Positions 1-9,434 of a stretch of DNA of 64,000 nucleotides are shown here, piece by piece (the stretch's first letter is position 1; every line of letters begins with the position of its first letter). A program made the position numbers and the translations under genes. The DNA is from Arcanobacterium phocae (lineage in GTDB: Bacteria > Actinomycetota > Actinomycetes > Actinomycetales > Actinomycetaceae): assembly GCF_018913465.1 (NCBI RefSeq), contig NZ_JABAPM010000002.1, forward strand, positions 1-64,000, in the 5' to 3' direction. The notes below the pieces were generated by a model that made no database searches, had not been told where the DNA came from, and saw only the letters and a program-made list of their open reading frames with translations.

Positions 1-112
1 TTAACGGCTGGCGGGGTTTTTTTTTTTTTTTATAAAAAAATCTTCTTCCCCCCAACAACCTTTGGGGTGGGGGGGGTACCCCGGTGGGTTCCCCCCCCCC
101 CAACACTCATAT
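1..112. other. Homopolymer-rich low-complexity segment, probable contig-end artefact
   Basis: This stretch is dominated by homopolymer runs: about 17 T, then A, C, G and C tracts, some over 9 bases long. Nothing else in the window looks like it. No gene, RNA or plausible regulatory element is visible. The simplest reading is low-quality sequence at the end of an assembled contig. Bases 113-135, just before the first gene, look normal again. Confidence 0.6.
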
Positions 113-135
113 TATGATCATGCTTTGCTAGTTGT

Positions 136-744
136 ATGTTCTCAATAATTTCCCGTCCAAACAACCTTTTTGAACGCCATCAATGCGAAGTTTTATCGAA
201 TGAAGGCTGCCTTACTCAGCTGGCAAATATTGGCTGGGTAGCATGTGATCAGATATCCACAGTTGCACAACGTATCGGTATACTTCACGCGATTTACGGA
301 CCCGATATTATCGTTTCACATGTGGGAGCTTATTGGGTTCACACTGGTAAAACAACTACTGAGCTATCGCGTTCGCTTCACGTTTACCGCACCGGTAAGC
401 AACGTCGCGGGAAACTACCAAAAAAGCGATTTCCTGAGCAAGACCTCGTCACAATCAAATCAGTCATGGTCACCTCGTTAGAGCGAACTGCAGTCGATCT
501 TCTCCAACATGATCTAGCCACTGGCATAGAAGCACTACTAAATCTTCTCCGACAAGGCGCATCCTACGAAACGATAGTTTGCCGTGCCCATCATTTACAA
601 AGAGTTCCGGGAATGAAACGTGTACGAGAGTTGCTCTGTCAACTTCCGCCAGACATCATCAACCGGGCTAGTTCGCATTCCGTCGCGGAATCGGCGTCTG
701 CGCAGCACGCTGAAGACGAGCTTCATCCTTCTTGTTTCCAGTAA
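136..744 (+). CDS. AbiEi/DUF559-like hypothetical protein, probably truncated
   Basis: A 202-residue protein of uncertain function. The middle resembles the core shared by actinobacterial AbiEi-type antitoxin and DUF559 proteins: an IIVSHVGAYWVHTG segment near residues 58-71 (family form SHxSAAxLHG) and TSLERTAVDLL near residues 113-123. The usual N-terminal winged-helix segment is poorly preserved, and no PD-(D/E)XK nuclease domain follows. The last 26 residues are read antisense to the 3' end of relA, a 77-base convergent overlap. An in-frame stop lies at 115-117, so the start cannot be far upstream. It may be a remnant of a longer gene. The family match is from memory of motifs, so confidence is moderate. 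Confidence 0.5.
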   Translation: MFSIISRPNNLFERHQCEVLSNEGCLTQLANIGWVACDQISTVAQRIGILHAIYGPDIIVSHVGAYWVHTGKTTTELSRSLHVYRTGKQRRGKLPKKRFPEQDLVTIKSVMVTSLERTAVDLLQHDLATGIEALLNLLRQGASYETIVCRAHHLQRVPGMKRVRELLCQLPPDIINRASSHSVAESASAQHAEDELHPSCFQ

Positions 745-2986
745 TACGATAGGCATCATAGACGCCCTCGATTTTCCGTAGCTCACGCAAAACTCGTTCG
801 AGGTGGTGTGGATCAGCCATTTCAAATGTAAAACTAGATTTTGCGACACGATCGGACGAGGTGTTTATTGTTCCAGCTATCATATTGACGTCATGTTCAG
901 CTAAAGCACGCGATATATCAGCGAGCAAACCACGCCGATCTAACGCCTCAATTTGTACCTGGACAAGATACACTGCATCAGCTTCGCTATCCCAAGCAAT
1001 GTCAATAAAACGATCCGGCTCCCGTTTAAGGGATTCGATATTAGGGCAATCAGCACGGTGAACTGAGATGCCCTTACCGCGCGTCACGAAGCCAACGATT
1101 TCATCTGGAGGTACCGGCGTACAACATTTAGCAAGCTTTACTAGAACGTCTGTATCTTCGATGGACGCGACGATAACAGCCGAAGAACTATTGCCTTCAG
1201 AGCGATGCTGAATCCGGGTAGGAGTAACCGCTTCGGCCATCGATTCTTCAGCACCGATATTGCCGCCTTGAGAAGCAATCAAGCGCCGGACAACAGATTC
1301 AGCAGACACTGCGCCCTCGCCGATCGCTGCATAGAGATCATTGACATCCGTACGATTCAGATCTTGCGCGATCGCTTTCAAAGTTTCATGGCTCATCAAC
1401 CGTTGGACAGGCTCATTACGACGACGAATTGCCCGAGCAAGCTTATCTTTGCCGATATCCGAATTCTCTTCCTTGCGGGAACGCGAATACCACTGTTTGA
1501 TCTTAGACCGTGCACGTGCGGTAGCAACAAACTCGCTCCAGCCTTGAGACGGCGCTGCATCTTCCGATTTCGACGTAATGATTTCGACGGTATCACCAGA
1601 TTGCAGTTCGTGATCGAGGGTTACTAACCGATCATTAACTTTTGCGCCAACAGTTCGGTATCCTACTTCGGTGTGGACAGCGAAGGCAAAATCGACTGGA
1701 GTAGAGCCAGCCGGCAGCTCTTTCACCTCACCTGCGGGGGTAAATACGTAAACCTTGTTCCGCGACATTTCGTAGCGAAGCGAATCGAGGAACTCGGACG
1801 GATCAGCGGTGTCGCGCTGCCAATCCACGAGCTGGCGTAACCATTCGAGTTGGGTATCTTCCTGACTTGTTGGTTGGTCGCCAGATTTAGCATTCGGATT
1901 TTCTTTGTAACGCCAATGAGCAGCAACACCATATTCAGCTCGACGATGCATCTCATGGGTGCGGATCTGGATCTCGACAGTACGACCAGCAGGACCCATC
2001 ACAGTTGTGTGAATAGATTGATAGAGGTTGAATTTAGGCGAAGCAATATAGTCTTTAATCCGGCCTTGAATAGGTGTATAGGCAGAATTAGCTACCCCTA
2101 GAGCTGTATAACAGTCCTGTACTTCATTAACGAGTACTCGCACCCCAACCAGATCATAGATATCTTCAAAATCGCGCCCGCGAAGAATCATCTTTTGATA
2201 GATGGAATAGTAATGTTTCGGGCGTCCAGTGATCGTACATTTTACATTTGCTTTAGCAAGCTCTCGCTGCAGAGTTGCTTTAACTTCTTCAATAAAGCGT
2301 TCGCGTTCTGGAGCGCGTTCGCGAACCATGCGCTCGATTTCAGAATACACAGCCGGGTACAGAATCCGGAATGACAGGTCTTCTAGCTCCCACTTAATCG
2401 AATTCATTCCGAGTCGGTGAGCCAGCGGAGCAAAAATCTCTAGTGTTTCGCGCGCTTTACGCTGTGCTGATGATTGCGACACAAACCGCCAGGTTCGGGC
2501 GTTGTGAAGACGATCGCCGAGCTTAATCAAAAGCACGCGAATATCTTTAGCCATCGCAATAATCATTTTACGCACAGTTTCCGCAGCAGCAGCTTCGCCG
2601 TAGTTGACCTTTTCGAGTTTCGTAACTCCGTCAACTAAGAGCGCTACGGTAGGACCGAACTCTGCGGAAAGTTCCTCGAGGGTGTAGGGAGTATCTTCAA
2701 CGGTGTCGTGTAATAACGCAGCCACCAAAGTATCTTCATCAAGACCAAGCTCCGCAAGAATAGTAGCTACAGCAACCGGGTGCGTAATGTAGGGCTCCCC
2801 TGACTTACGGTTGACACCGCGGTGCAACTTCTCCGCGACTTCGTACGCATGAATAAGTCGATCAATATCCATTGACCTCGTAGCTTCAATGCTCATCATA
2901 GGTTCAAGAATGGTGGGAACGGTGACTTTCTTCCCAAGCCACGACAACCGAGACCGCACGCGCGGAACATGTGAATGAGATGACAT
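668..2986 (-). CDS. relA: Bifunctional (p)ppGpp synthetase/hydrolase RelA/SpoT family
   Basis: A long RSH enzyme of 772 residues that makes and degrades the alarmone (p)ppGpp in the stringent response. The HD hydrolase domain is visible with H69 and H93-D94 (HDTVEDT). The synthetase domain carries RIKD at residues 309-312, matching the RXKD signature of bifunctional enzymes rather than the EXDD of synthetase-only RelA. TGS (about 411-472), the zinc-finger-like CC at 621-622 and a C-terminal ACT domain (about 675-750) follow. The ATG is preceded by AGGAGG at good spacing. It lies downstream of apt on the same strand, separated by a large perfect hairpin. The last 20 or so residues form a non-conserved tail overlapping the convergent gene. 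Confidence 0.95.
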   Translation of the reverse strand: MSSHSHVPRVRSRLSWLGKKVTVPTILEPMMSIEATRSMDIDRLIHAYEVAEKLHRGVNRKSGEPYITHPVAVATILAELGLDEDTLVAALLHDTVEDTPYTLEELSAEFGPTVALLVDGVTKLEKVNYGEAAAAETVRKMIIAMAKDIRVLLIKLGDRLHNARTWRFVSQSSAQRKARETLEIFAPLAHRLGMNSIKWELEDLSFRILYPAVYSEIERMVRERAPERERFIEEVKATLQRELAKANVKCTITGRPKHYYSIYQKMILRGRDFEDIYDLVGVRVLVNEVQDCYTALGVANSAYTPIQGRIKDYIASPKFNLYQSIHTTVMGPAGRTVEIQIRTHEMHRRAEYGVAAHWRYKENPNAKSGDQPTSQEDTQLEWLRQLVDWQRDTADPSEFLDSLRYEMSRNKVYVFTPAGEVKELPAGSTPVDFAFAVHTEVGYRTVGAKVNDRLVTLDHELQSGDTVEIITSKSEDAAPSQGWSEFVATARARSKIKQWYSRSRKEENSDIGKDKLARAIRRRNEPVQRLMSHETLKAIAQDLNRTDVNDLYAAIGEGAVSAESVVRRLIASQGGNIGAEESMAEAVTPTRIQHRSEGNSSSAVIVASIEDTDVLVKLAKCCTPVPPDEIVGFVTRGKGISVHRADCPNIESLKREPDRFIDIAWDSEADAVYLVQVQIEALDRRGLLADISRALAEHDVNMIAGTINTSSDRVAKSSFTFEMADPHHLERVLRELRKIEGVYDAYRITGNKKDEARLQRAAQTPIPRRNAN

Positions 2987-3038
2987 CTCAGTACCTCCTG
3001 ACCCTGATTATTAATCCATTTTACCGTATTTTTAAAGA

Positions 3039-3089
3039 TATATATAAGGAGGAGAGATAGCTTCCAGCTATCTCTCCTCCTTATATATA
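3039..3089 (-). terminator. Perfect 24-bp inverted repeat between apt and relA
   Basis: Arms at 3039-3062 and 3066-3089 are perfectly complementary with a 3-base loop. On the minus strand the hairpin begins 11 bases after the apt stop and is followed by TCTTTAAAAATA, so it may terminate apt or attenuate read-through into relA. The U-tract is weak for an intrinsic terminator. One arm reads AAGGAGGAGA, an anti-SD-complementary sequence that would be buried in the stem. Confidence 0.65.
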
Positions 3090-3099
3090 CGTATGAAGC

Positions 3100-3648
3100 T
3101 CAGTATTGAAGTACGGAGTCCACTTCAACGCCTTCACCCAAGTAGTTACGACCACTGAACTCAGTAAGCTCAATGAGAACGCAAAGCCCTACCGGGTTGC
3201 CACCAGCTTGCCGAATCAGATCGCATGCTGCACCTGCCGTTCCACCAGTTGCTAGAACATCATCGAGGACGAGAACTCGCTGTCCGTCTTCCACAGTAAA
3301 TGGTTGAAGTTCCATTCGTGCGGAACCGTATTCGAGATCGTAGTCGATGCCAACAACAGGCCCAGGCAAACGCCCTGCCTTGCGGACAGTTAGCATGCCC
3401 ACGCCCAGTGCTACCGCCAAGGGTGCAGCTAAAATAAAGCCACGTGATTCGAGTCCAGCAACAGCGTCGACTTTTCCACGGTATTTATCCGCGAGCATAT
3501 CAATTAAGGCTGCAAACCCTTCCGGATCTGCGATCAGCGGTGTTACATCGCGAAATAGAACACCGCGTGCTGGGAAGTCCTGGACTTCTCGAATATGCGA
3601 ACGGACGAGGTCAACGACGTCCTGCGGAAAATTATTATCGTTGCTCAA
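3100..3648 (-). CDS. apt: Adenine phosphoribosyltransferase
   Basis: Purine salvage enzyme converting adenine and PRPP to AMP, 182 residues, normal family length. The PRPP-binding loop VLVLDDVLATGGT is at residues 125-137, and FRDVTPL at 32-38 is the typical N-terminal APRT signature. The start is TTG at 3648, whose last two bases form the beginning of the secF TGA stop (TTGA overlap), with a GAGGAAG element upstream, so translation is probably coupled to secF. Its place between secF and relA is conserved in actinobacteria. Confidence 0.93.
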   Translation of the reverse strand: MSNDNNFPQDVVDLVRSHIREVQDFPARGVLFRDVTPLIADPEGFAALIDMLADKYRGKVDAVAGLESRGFILAAPLAVALGVGMLTVRKAGRLPGPVVGIDYDLEYGSARMELQPFTVEDGQRVLVLDDVLATGGTAGAACDLIRQAGGNPVGLCVLIELTEFSGRNYLGEGVEVDSVLQY

Positions 3649-4742
3649 CGTTTCTTCCTCTTCTTGTTGCGCTTTGGCTGTGCGCGGTGTCCTTGATGGG
3701 ATCCCGCCACAGTTTCTACGGGTTCCAGCTTAGCGTGCTCACCGTCAGATTGCTCTTCTTTTTCATTAGCAGCTCGACGTCGTTCTAGCACGTCCTTGGT
3801 GTGCTCTTTGATCTTCGGGTTACGCATTGCCAAGGCTACTGCCAACGGCGCAGCAATAATCAAAGATGAAAGTGTAGATAGTAGCATACCAACGAACATG
3901 ACAAGAGCAAGATCTCGCAAAGTATCCGCGCCCAAAATATAGACACCGATAAACAAGATGGCGGTTACTGGGAGTAAGCCGGTAATGGACGTATTCAGAG
4001 ACCGAATAAGCGTCTGATTCATTGCTTGGTTAGCGATCTCTTCATACGTGTAGGTGCGTTGCTGAGTGACATTTTCAGTATTTTCACGAACCTTGTCAAA
4101 AACGACGACGGTATCGTAGAGCGAGTAGCCCATGATTGTTAGCAAACCAATAACTGTCGCCGGCGTGATCTCAAAGCCAGCCCACCAATACACACCCAGT
4201 GTAATGATGAAATCGTGTACCAGAGCACCATTAGCACCAACAGCAATAGTCCACGACCGGAAGTAGATGGTCAAAACTAGCGAAATCAGTACCATGAAGA
4301 TAATCATTGCGCGGACTGCTTTAGCCAAGATATCAGCGCCCCAGGACGGGCCCACGAATGTTGACGTAACATCTGTTGCTTCAACTTGGTATGCAGAAGC
4401 GAGCGCATCGCGCACTGCTTGCGTTTGCTTGTCATCAAGCTTAACCGTCTGGACTCGAATTGAAGTAGAGCCTAATGTCGCAACGCGTGGCGCATCATCC
4501 TTGCCAACGGTCTTAATTACTTCGTATGCCGGACCATGAGATGTATCGCTGACATTTGACACCGTAAACTGTGAGCCGCCCCGGAACTCAATTCCAGTAT
4601 TTGGCGATTTAACGATGAATCCTATGATCGAAGCCACCATTAAAATAATCGCTAAAATAAGCCACGTCTTACGCCGCCCAATAATGTCAACTGAGGATCG
4701 TCCAGTGTAGAGATCGTTTCCGACCTTATACATTGAAAACAT
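3645..4742 (-). CDS. secF: Protein translocase subunit SecF
   Basis: RND-type inner-membrane subunit that works with SecD to drive late steps of Sec-dependent export using the proton motive force. The 365-residue protein has a first transmembrane helix near residues 28-45, a periplasmic domain, then five more helices. The conserved GYSLYDTVVVFDKVREN segment and HDFIITLGVYWW are clear. The C-terminus is a long charged cytoplasmic tail ending in a very basic NKKRKKR. The ATG shares one base with the secD stop (TGATG), so the two are translationally coupled. Confidence 0.95.
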   Translation of the reverse strand: MFSMYKVGNDLYTGRSSVDIIGRRKTWLILAIILMVASIIGFIVKSPNTGIEFRGGSQFTVSNVSDTSHGPAYEVIKTVGKDDAPRVATLGSTSIRVQTVKLDDKQTQAVRDALASAYQVEATDVTSTFVGPSWGADILAKAVRAMIIFMVLISLVLTIYFRSWTIAVGANGALVHDFIITLGVYWWAGFEITPATVIGLLTIMGYSLYDTVVVFDKVRENTENVTQQRTYTYEEIANQAMNQTLIRSLNTSITGLLPVTAILFIGVYILGADTLRDLALVMFVGMLLSTLSSLIIAAPLAVALAMRNPKIKEHTKDVLERRRAANEKEEQSDGEHAKLEPVETVAGSHQGHRAQPKRNKKRKKR

Positions 4743-6598
4743 CAGTTCTCTCCTTTCTGAGCAGCTTTACGTTCGCGACGTTCACGGGCACGACGCTGCG
4801 CGAGAGTTTCTTGTTTGTCACCGAAATGCGCGTCCGGATATTCATAATCATGTAACTGGACCTGTGCACCATCGGGGGCCGATGCAGTAGCCTTCCGGCT
4901 ACGCTTGGCTGGCTTCGTAGCAATATACGACCGGCCACGATACATTGGGGTCTGTTCAAGCTTGGTCGCATCAAGACCGGAACCACGTTTTCCTTCACCG
5001 AAATAAGCAGTCTTTCCGAGGTAGTGCATAACCGGATAGGTAAACATCATAACGACAATCAAGTCGAGCACAGTGGTAACGCCAAGTGTGAATGCGAAAC
5101 CACGAACTGATCCAACGGTCAGAATGAAGAGCACAGATGCAGCGACGAGGTTGACGATATCGGAAATGATAATCGTGCGACGTGCGCGGATCCAGCCGTG
5201 TTCAATACCGCTACGAATAGTGCGGCCTTCACGAATCTCGTCTCGGATACGTTCGAAGTAAACGATGAAAGAATCCGCCGTAACACCAATAGAAATGATG
5301 ATACCTAAGACACCCGCCATTGACAGACGATAATCCATTGTCCATGACAAGAATGAAATCACGAAGAACGATAGACCAGTTGACACAGCGATTGATGCAA
5401 TTGCTACTAGGCCTAAGGCGTGATATTGCCACAGCATGTACAGGATGATAAGTAGCGCACCGAACAAGCCAGCGATTAAACCGGATTCAAGCTGTTCGGC
5501 GCCGAGAGTCGCGGAAATTTGTTCTTCTGACTGCACTTCAAAGAAGAGCGGTAACGATCCGAAGTTCAGTTGGTTAGCTAAAGTTGCAGCTTCTTTGGCC
5601 TTGAACGACCCGGTGATCTGAGCTTGTCCACCAGTAATCGGGAAATCAGTTTTTGGTGCTGACACTGTTTGTCCATCGAGCACAATCGCAAATTGGTTCC
5701 GTGGTGGTTCAAGCTTGGAAATTCTTCCAGTTACTTCTGCGAACTTATCTGATCCTTCGGAGTTAAAGTTCATGTGTACCGCAAAACCACCGGTAGGTTG
5801 GCCCTGGTTATTAACAGCTGGTCCGGAGCTAGCGGTAGCAATTGTAGAGCCTTCTAGCTCGGCAGGACCAAGCAGATACTTAACACTACCTTCAGGTCCA
5901 CAAGACACCAACGACTTAGTTGGATCATCAGAATTCGACGCAATCGCTAGATCCTTAGAGCCGCATTGCAAAATCAATGAGTTGTATACTGTCTGTTCAG
6001 TAATCCATGCAGGGTCTGAAGCATCCGCAGGGGTCGTTAACGGAGCGTCCGAAAGCTGGCCATCACCATCTTTGTCGGCAAGCTTCAACACAGCTTCCTT
6101 GTACTGCTCATCACTCATTGTCTTTGGATCTAAGCCTTCAGCTTTATCGCCTAGCTGTTTAACTAGATCTTCCTTGCTAATAGGATTTGGATCCGCATAA
6201 GCTAAAACTGGACGCATACGAAGCACGGCAGAGGTGCGAACCAAGTCAAGTGTTGCCTTATCTGGTTGCCCTGGCAGAGCAACAATAATATTTGATCCAC
6301 CTTGAGCAGTAATTTCGGCTTCTGCCACTCCCGAAGCATCAACTCGTTGACGAATAATTTCAATAGCTTGCTTCACATCTTCATCTGTCACCTCCGAGCC
6401 GTCTGTTGTCGCTGGGGTGAGGATGATCTGAGTGCCGCCCTCAAGGTCTAGTGCTAGTTCTGGCAAGAAACGATTTTTAGCGCCTGTTACGGTGCCAAAA
6501 GTTAAAGCTGCAAAGAGCGCCAGAATCAACACGACCAGTGTGATCAGGCGCCCGATGGGCTTACTTTGCTTGCTCAGTTCATCACGTGAGTTTTGCAC
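4742..6598 (-). CDS. secD: Protein translocase subunit SecD
   Basis: Partner of SecF in the Sec translocon accessory complex. It has an N-terminal transmembrane helix (about 18-35), a large extracytoplasmic domain, and the GVTADSFIVYFERIRDE motif in the C-terminal membrane domain. I prefer the GTG at 6598 (618 residues) because AAGGAG lies 7-8 bases upstream. The TTG at 6628, ten codons earlier, has no ribosome binding site. An acidic DKDGDGQLSD loop in the P1 region (6047-6076) resembles an EF-hand or dockerin calcium loop. The C-terminus is cytoplasmic, long and charged. It lies in an operon with yajC upstream and secF downstream. Confidence 0.94.
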   Translation of the reverse strand: MQNSRDELSKQSKPIGRLITLVVLILALFAALTFGTVTGAKNRFLPELALDLEGGTQIILTPATTDGSEVTDEDVKQAIEIIRQRVDASGVAEAEITAQGGSNIIVALPGQPDKATLDLVRTSAVLRMRPVLAYADPNPISKEDLVKQLGDKAEGLDPKTMSDEQYKEAVLKLADKDGDGQLSDAPLTTPADASDPAWITEQTVYNSLILQCGSKDLAIASNSDDPTKSLVSCGPEGSVKYLLGPAELEGSTIATASSGPAVNNQGQPTGGFAVHMNFNSEGSDKFAEVTGRISKLEPPRNQFAIVLDGQTVSAPKTDFPITGGQAQITGSFKAKEAATLANQLNFGSLPLFFEVQSEEQISATLGAEQLESGLIAGLFGALLIILYMLWQYHALGLVAIASIAVSTGLSFFVISFLSWTMDYRLSMAGVLGIIISIGVTADSFIVYFERIRDEIREGRTIRSGIEHGWIRARRTIIISDIVNLVAASVLFILTVGSVRGFAFTLGVTTVLDLIVVMMFTYPVMHYLGKTAYFGEGKRGSGLDATKLEQTPMYRGRSYIATKPAKRSRKATASAPDGAQVQLHDYEYPDAHFGDKQETLAQRRARERRERKAAQKGEN

Positions 6599-6634
6599 GC
6601 GTGTACTCCTTGACAATCTGTAGGCCAACGGAAA

Positions 6635-7018
6635 CTATTTCCATGCTGAGCCTTGCTTATCACTTGGGTCAGAACTTTCTTCGTCGTTAGGAAAAATATC
6701 TCCTGTTGAAGGACTATCCAATTCTGATTCAGTGTTATGTGATTCCTCTTCGTCTTCGATGCTCAATGGGATATTCATCTGTGACATAATCGCAGAGCGC
6801 ATCCACACCGTCTCATCTCCAGACGGAGATTCCAATGTAACCGCGTCCCCATCAATGTCAACGATTCTTCCAAAGAAACCAGAAGATGTGACAACGTTAT
6901 TTCCTAATGAGATCGCTTCCTCACGTAGTTCTCGCTGTTTTTCCTGGCCTTTACGCGTGATCCGTGTAGAGACAAACAAGAAAATGAACATAATGAGAAT
7001 GAGGATCAAAAATTCCAT
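6635..7018 (-). CDS. yajC: Preprotein translocase subunit YajC
   Basis: Small single-pass membrane protein of the SecDF-YajC accessory complex, 127 residues. Residues 1-17 form the membrane anchor. The conserved core follows (KGQEKQRELREEAISLG, then NNVVTSSGFFGRIVDIDGD). The C-terminal 40 residues are an acidic, low-complexity extension. The ATG at 7018 opens the yajC-secD-secF-apt gene run, and the 137 bases upstream contain the likely promoter. Confidence 0.9.
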   Translation of the reverse strand: MEFLILILIMFIFLFVSTRITRKGQEKQRELREEAISLGNNVVTSSGFFGRIVDIDGDAVTLESPSGDETVWMRSAIMSQMNIPLSIEDEEESHNTESELDSPSTGDIFPNDEESSDPSDKQGSAWK

Positions 7019-7047
7019 GAACGCTGATCGCTTTCCGTTGAAGAGAC

Positions 7048-7075
7048 ATCATACGGTAAAAGTCTACCCCCTGAA
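7048..7075 (-). promoter_or_regulatory. Possible promoter of yajC-secDF
   Basis: On the minus strand TTCAGG and TATGAT are separated by 16 bases and lie about 30-55 bases before yajC. The -10 is good, but the -35 matches the consensus at only three positions. Confidence 0.3.
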
Positions 7076-7155
7076 TGCCCATTACCGGTGATTGCCCGAC
7101 TTTTTAGTACAACACCACATTTATGAACACAGTTGTTTGTCCACAAAGCAGTGTC

Positions 7156-8172
7156 TTATACAAACAAAGTATTTTCAGGTGGGATAAGGCCTAGGTGCTC
7201 CCATGCAAGACGTGTTGCTATCCGGCCCCGTGGAGTCTTTGAGATAAATCCTTGTCGCATCAAATAGGGCTCTGCAACAGTTTCAATCGTCTCGGGCTCC
7301 TCACCAACGGAAACGGCAAGAGTTGTTAAGCCAACTGGGCCACCATTAAAACGGTTACACAAAGCGTCTAAAACTGCACGGTCAAGACGATCCAGCCCAC
7401 ACATATCGACTTCAAAAACAGCTAGGGCAGCCTGTGCTGCAACTAGATCTAGTTGGCCGGTTCCCCGCACTTGCGCCCAATCTTGAACTCTTCGCAACAA
7501 CCGATTGGCGATACGAGGCGTTCCGCGTGATCGCGAAGCAATCTCCAACGCAGCATCAGAGGATAATTCCGCATCAAGTTTCAGCGCATTGCGCTCGACA
7601 ATCGAAGCTAATTCATCATGCGTATAGTAATCCAAATATGCAGTAAAACCGAACCGATCGCGTAGCGGTGCAGGCAACATCCCAGCTCGCGTCGTCGCAC
7701 CAACAACAGTAAACGGTGGCAGAGCTAATGGTATCGACGTAGCTCCCGGGCCTTTGCCGACCATCACGTCGACACGAAAATCTTCCATAGCAAGATAAAG
7801 CATCTCTTCAGCCGTGCGCGCTAACCGATGGATTTCATCGATGAACAAAACGTCATTTTCTTGTAACGACGACAGAAGCGCCGCCAAATCGCCCGGGTGT
7901 TGAATTGCCGGACCAGAGGTAAGCCGCAGCGCCCCGCCGACTTCCGCAGCAATGATCATTGCCAACGTGGTTTTACCAAGTCCGGGTGGCCCCGAAAGTA
8001 GAACATGATCCGGAGCTTTATCCCGAGCAATTGCCGCATCGAGGACGAGCGAAAGTTGCTCGCGAACAACATGCTGTCCAACAAACTCGCTCAAACGTTT
8101 CGGACGCAACGCCGCTTCTTGAGCTCGTTCGGTGTCACTGGCACCAGCTTCAGTTATTTCATTCCAATCCAT
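7156..8172 (-). CDS. ruvB: Holliday junction branch migration ATPase RuvB
   Basis: Hexameric AAA+ motor that drives branch migration of Holliday junctions with RuvA, 338 residues. Walker A GPPGLGKT is at residues 61-68, Walker B DEIH at 112-115, and [18 protein letters not shown] carries the sensor and arginine-finger region. A C-terminal winged-helix domain follows. It is the last gene of the yebC-ruvC-ruvA-ruvB run, 5 bases after ruvA, so the genes are almost certainly co-transcribed. Confidence 0.96.
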   Translation of the reverse strand: MDWNEITEAGASDTERAQEAALRPKRLSEFVGQHVVREQLSLVLDAAIARDKAPDHVLLSGPPGLGKTTLAMIIAAEVGGALRLTSGPAIQHPGDLAALLSSLQENDVLFIDEIHRLARTAEEMLYLAMEDFRVDVMVGKGPGATSIPLALPPFTVVGATTRAGMLPAPLRDRFGFTAYLDYYTHDELASIVERNALKLDAELSSDAALEIASRSRGTPRIANRLLRRVQDWAQVRGTGQLDLVAAQAALAVFEVDMCGLDRLDRAVLDALCNRFNGGPVGLTTLAVSVGEEPETIETVAEPYLMRQGFISKTPRGRIATRLAWEHLGLIPPENTLFV

Positions 8173-8177
8173 AGCCG

Positions 8178-8774
8178 TTACCTCCGTGAGCCGAGAATTT
8201 GCAGAGCTCGACGTAGTAGTTGAGCAACACTTGCCTGCCCTAGATCAGCCATTGCTTCGGTGATCGCAGGTGCGGCCTCTCTCTCGTTCCAGCCAAGGTT
8301 AATAAGAGCTTCTAAAACATCCGTATCCGCTATCGCACCGGTGCTCTTCTTGAGTTCTCCAGAACGACTGCGAGCTGGTCCTAGTTTCGAACCAAGTTCA
8401 AGTATCATGCGCTGAGCACCTTTTTTGCCGATACCGGAAACACGGGTTAGCGCAGCCTCATTCTTTGTCTCCACTGCTTCGCGTAGTGCGTCAGGGGAAA
8501 ATACTGCTAATACTGCTAACGCGGTACGCGGCCCAATGCCACTAATCCCGGTGAGAATATCGAACACATCTCGCTCGTCGTCGTCAACAAATCCATAAAG
8601 AGTCAATGAATCTTCGCGAACGATAAGAGATGTGATTAAAGTCGAATCGTCACCGATACGGAGCTTAGCCAAGGTGTCGGGCGTTGCTAGAACTCTCATC
8701 CCAATACCATTAATATCTAGAACAGCTGAGGAGGTATTAACAGCTGTAACCATCCCTCGTAAATGCGCTATCAC
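8178..8774 (-). CDS. ruvA: Holliday junction DNA helicase subunit RuvA
   Basis: Junction-binding tetramer that recruits RuvB, 198 residues. The N-terminal OB-fold begins MIAHLRG. Two helix-hairpin-helix motifs are seen ([14 protein letters not shown] and [14 protein letters not shown]), and the C-terminal RuvB-contacting domain ends in [13 protein letters not shown]. The start is GTG at 8774 with a GGTGGAG element just upstream. Confidence 0.95.
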   Translation of the reverse strand: MIAHLRGMVTAVNTSSAVLDINGIGMRVLATPDTLAKLRIGDDSTLITSLIVREDSLTLYGFVDDDERDVFDILTGISGIGPRTALAVLAVFSPDALREAVETKNEAALTRVSGIGKKGAQRMILELGSKLGPARSRSGELKKSTGAIADTDVLEALINLGWNEREAAPAITEAMADLGQASVAQLLRRALQILGSRR

Positions 8775-8813
8775 TACTCCACCCTTTCGAACATCTGTTT
8801 GAATGAGAGTTTA

Positions 8814-9434
8814 TCACGAAGGTTTGACAGCACCGTGACGACGCGACATTCGTTCCGCAGCAGCCCATGCTTTTTGAGCCGGAGTCAAATCAGCACCTTC
8901 GGCACGTGGCAACATTCCAGCTCCGCCGTGTTGCGACCGGTCAAGTTCGACGAAAGGTTCCGCTCCCCCGCGCCACGCGTGACAAATAGCAACAGCTATG
9001 GCATCAGCCGCATCTTTCGGACGCGGTAATTTTTCTAGGTTCAAAATACGCTGAACCATCATCTGAACTTGGATTTTCTGTGCCCGACCATTACCAGTAA
9101 CTGCGGCTTTGACCTCAGACGGCGAGTGCATACCTACCGGCAGGCTTGCTTTAGCGGCCGCCAATAAAACAATGCCCACTACCTGAGCTGTCGACATTAC
9201 CGAACGAACATTATCTTGAGCAAATACCCGTTCAATCGCGACTACATCTGGGCGATGCAGCTTAATAGCTTCTTCAACTTCATTCGAAATAAGCAATAGT
9301 CGTTGGTGTGGCGCCATCTGAGGATCAGTACGCGCCACACCAACAGAAACTAGAGAGATCCGCCGCGCCCCGGCTGCATCAAGCACGCAAATTCCGCAAC
9401 GCGTAAGACCGGGATCAATCCCAAGAACTCGCAA
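8814..9434 (-). CDS. ruvC: Crossover junction endodeoxyribonuclease RuvC
   Basis: Dimeric resolvase that cuts Holliday junctions, 206 residues. The four acidic catalytic residues are in place: D7 (GIDPGLT), E68 (AIERVF), D141 and D144 (KDAADAIAVAICH). A TTG start immediately follows the yebC stop codon (TAATTG), with GAGGAAG inside the yebC end as the likely ribosome binding site, implying coupling. The last 45 residues form a non-conserved tail. Confidence 0.95.
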   Translation of the reverse strand: MRVLGIDPGLTRCGICVLDAAGARRISLVSVGVARTDPQMAPHQRLLLISNEVEEAIKLHRPDVVAIERVFAQDNVRSVMSTAQVVGIVLLAAAKASLPVGMHSPSEVKAAVTGNGRAQKIQVQMMVQRILNLEKLPRPKDAADAIAVAICHAWRGGAEPFVELDRSQHGGAGMLPRAEGADLTPAQKAWAAAERMSRRHGAVKPS

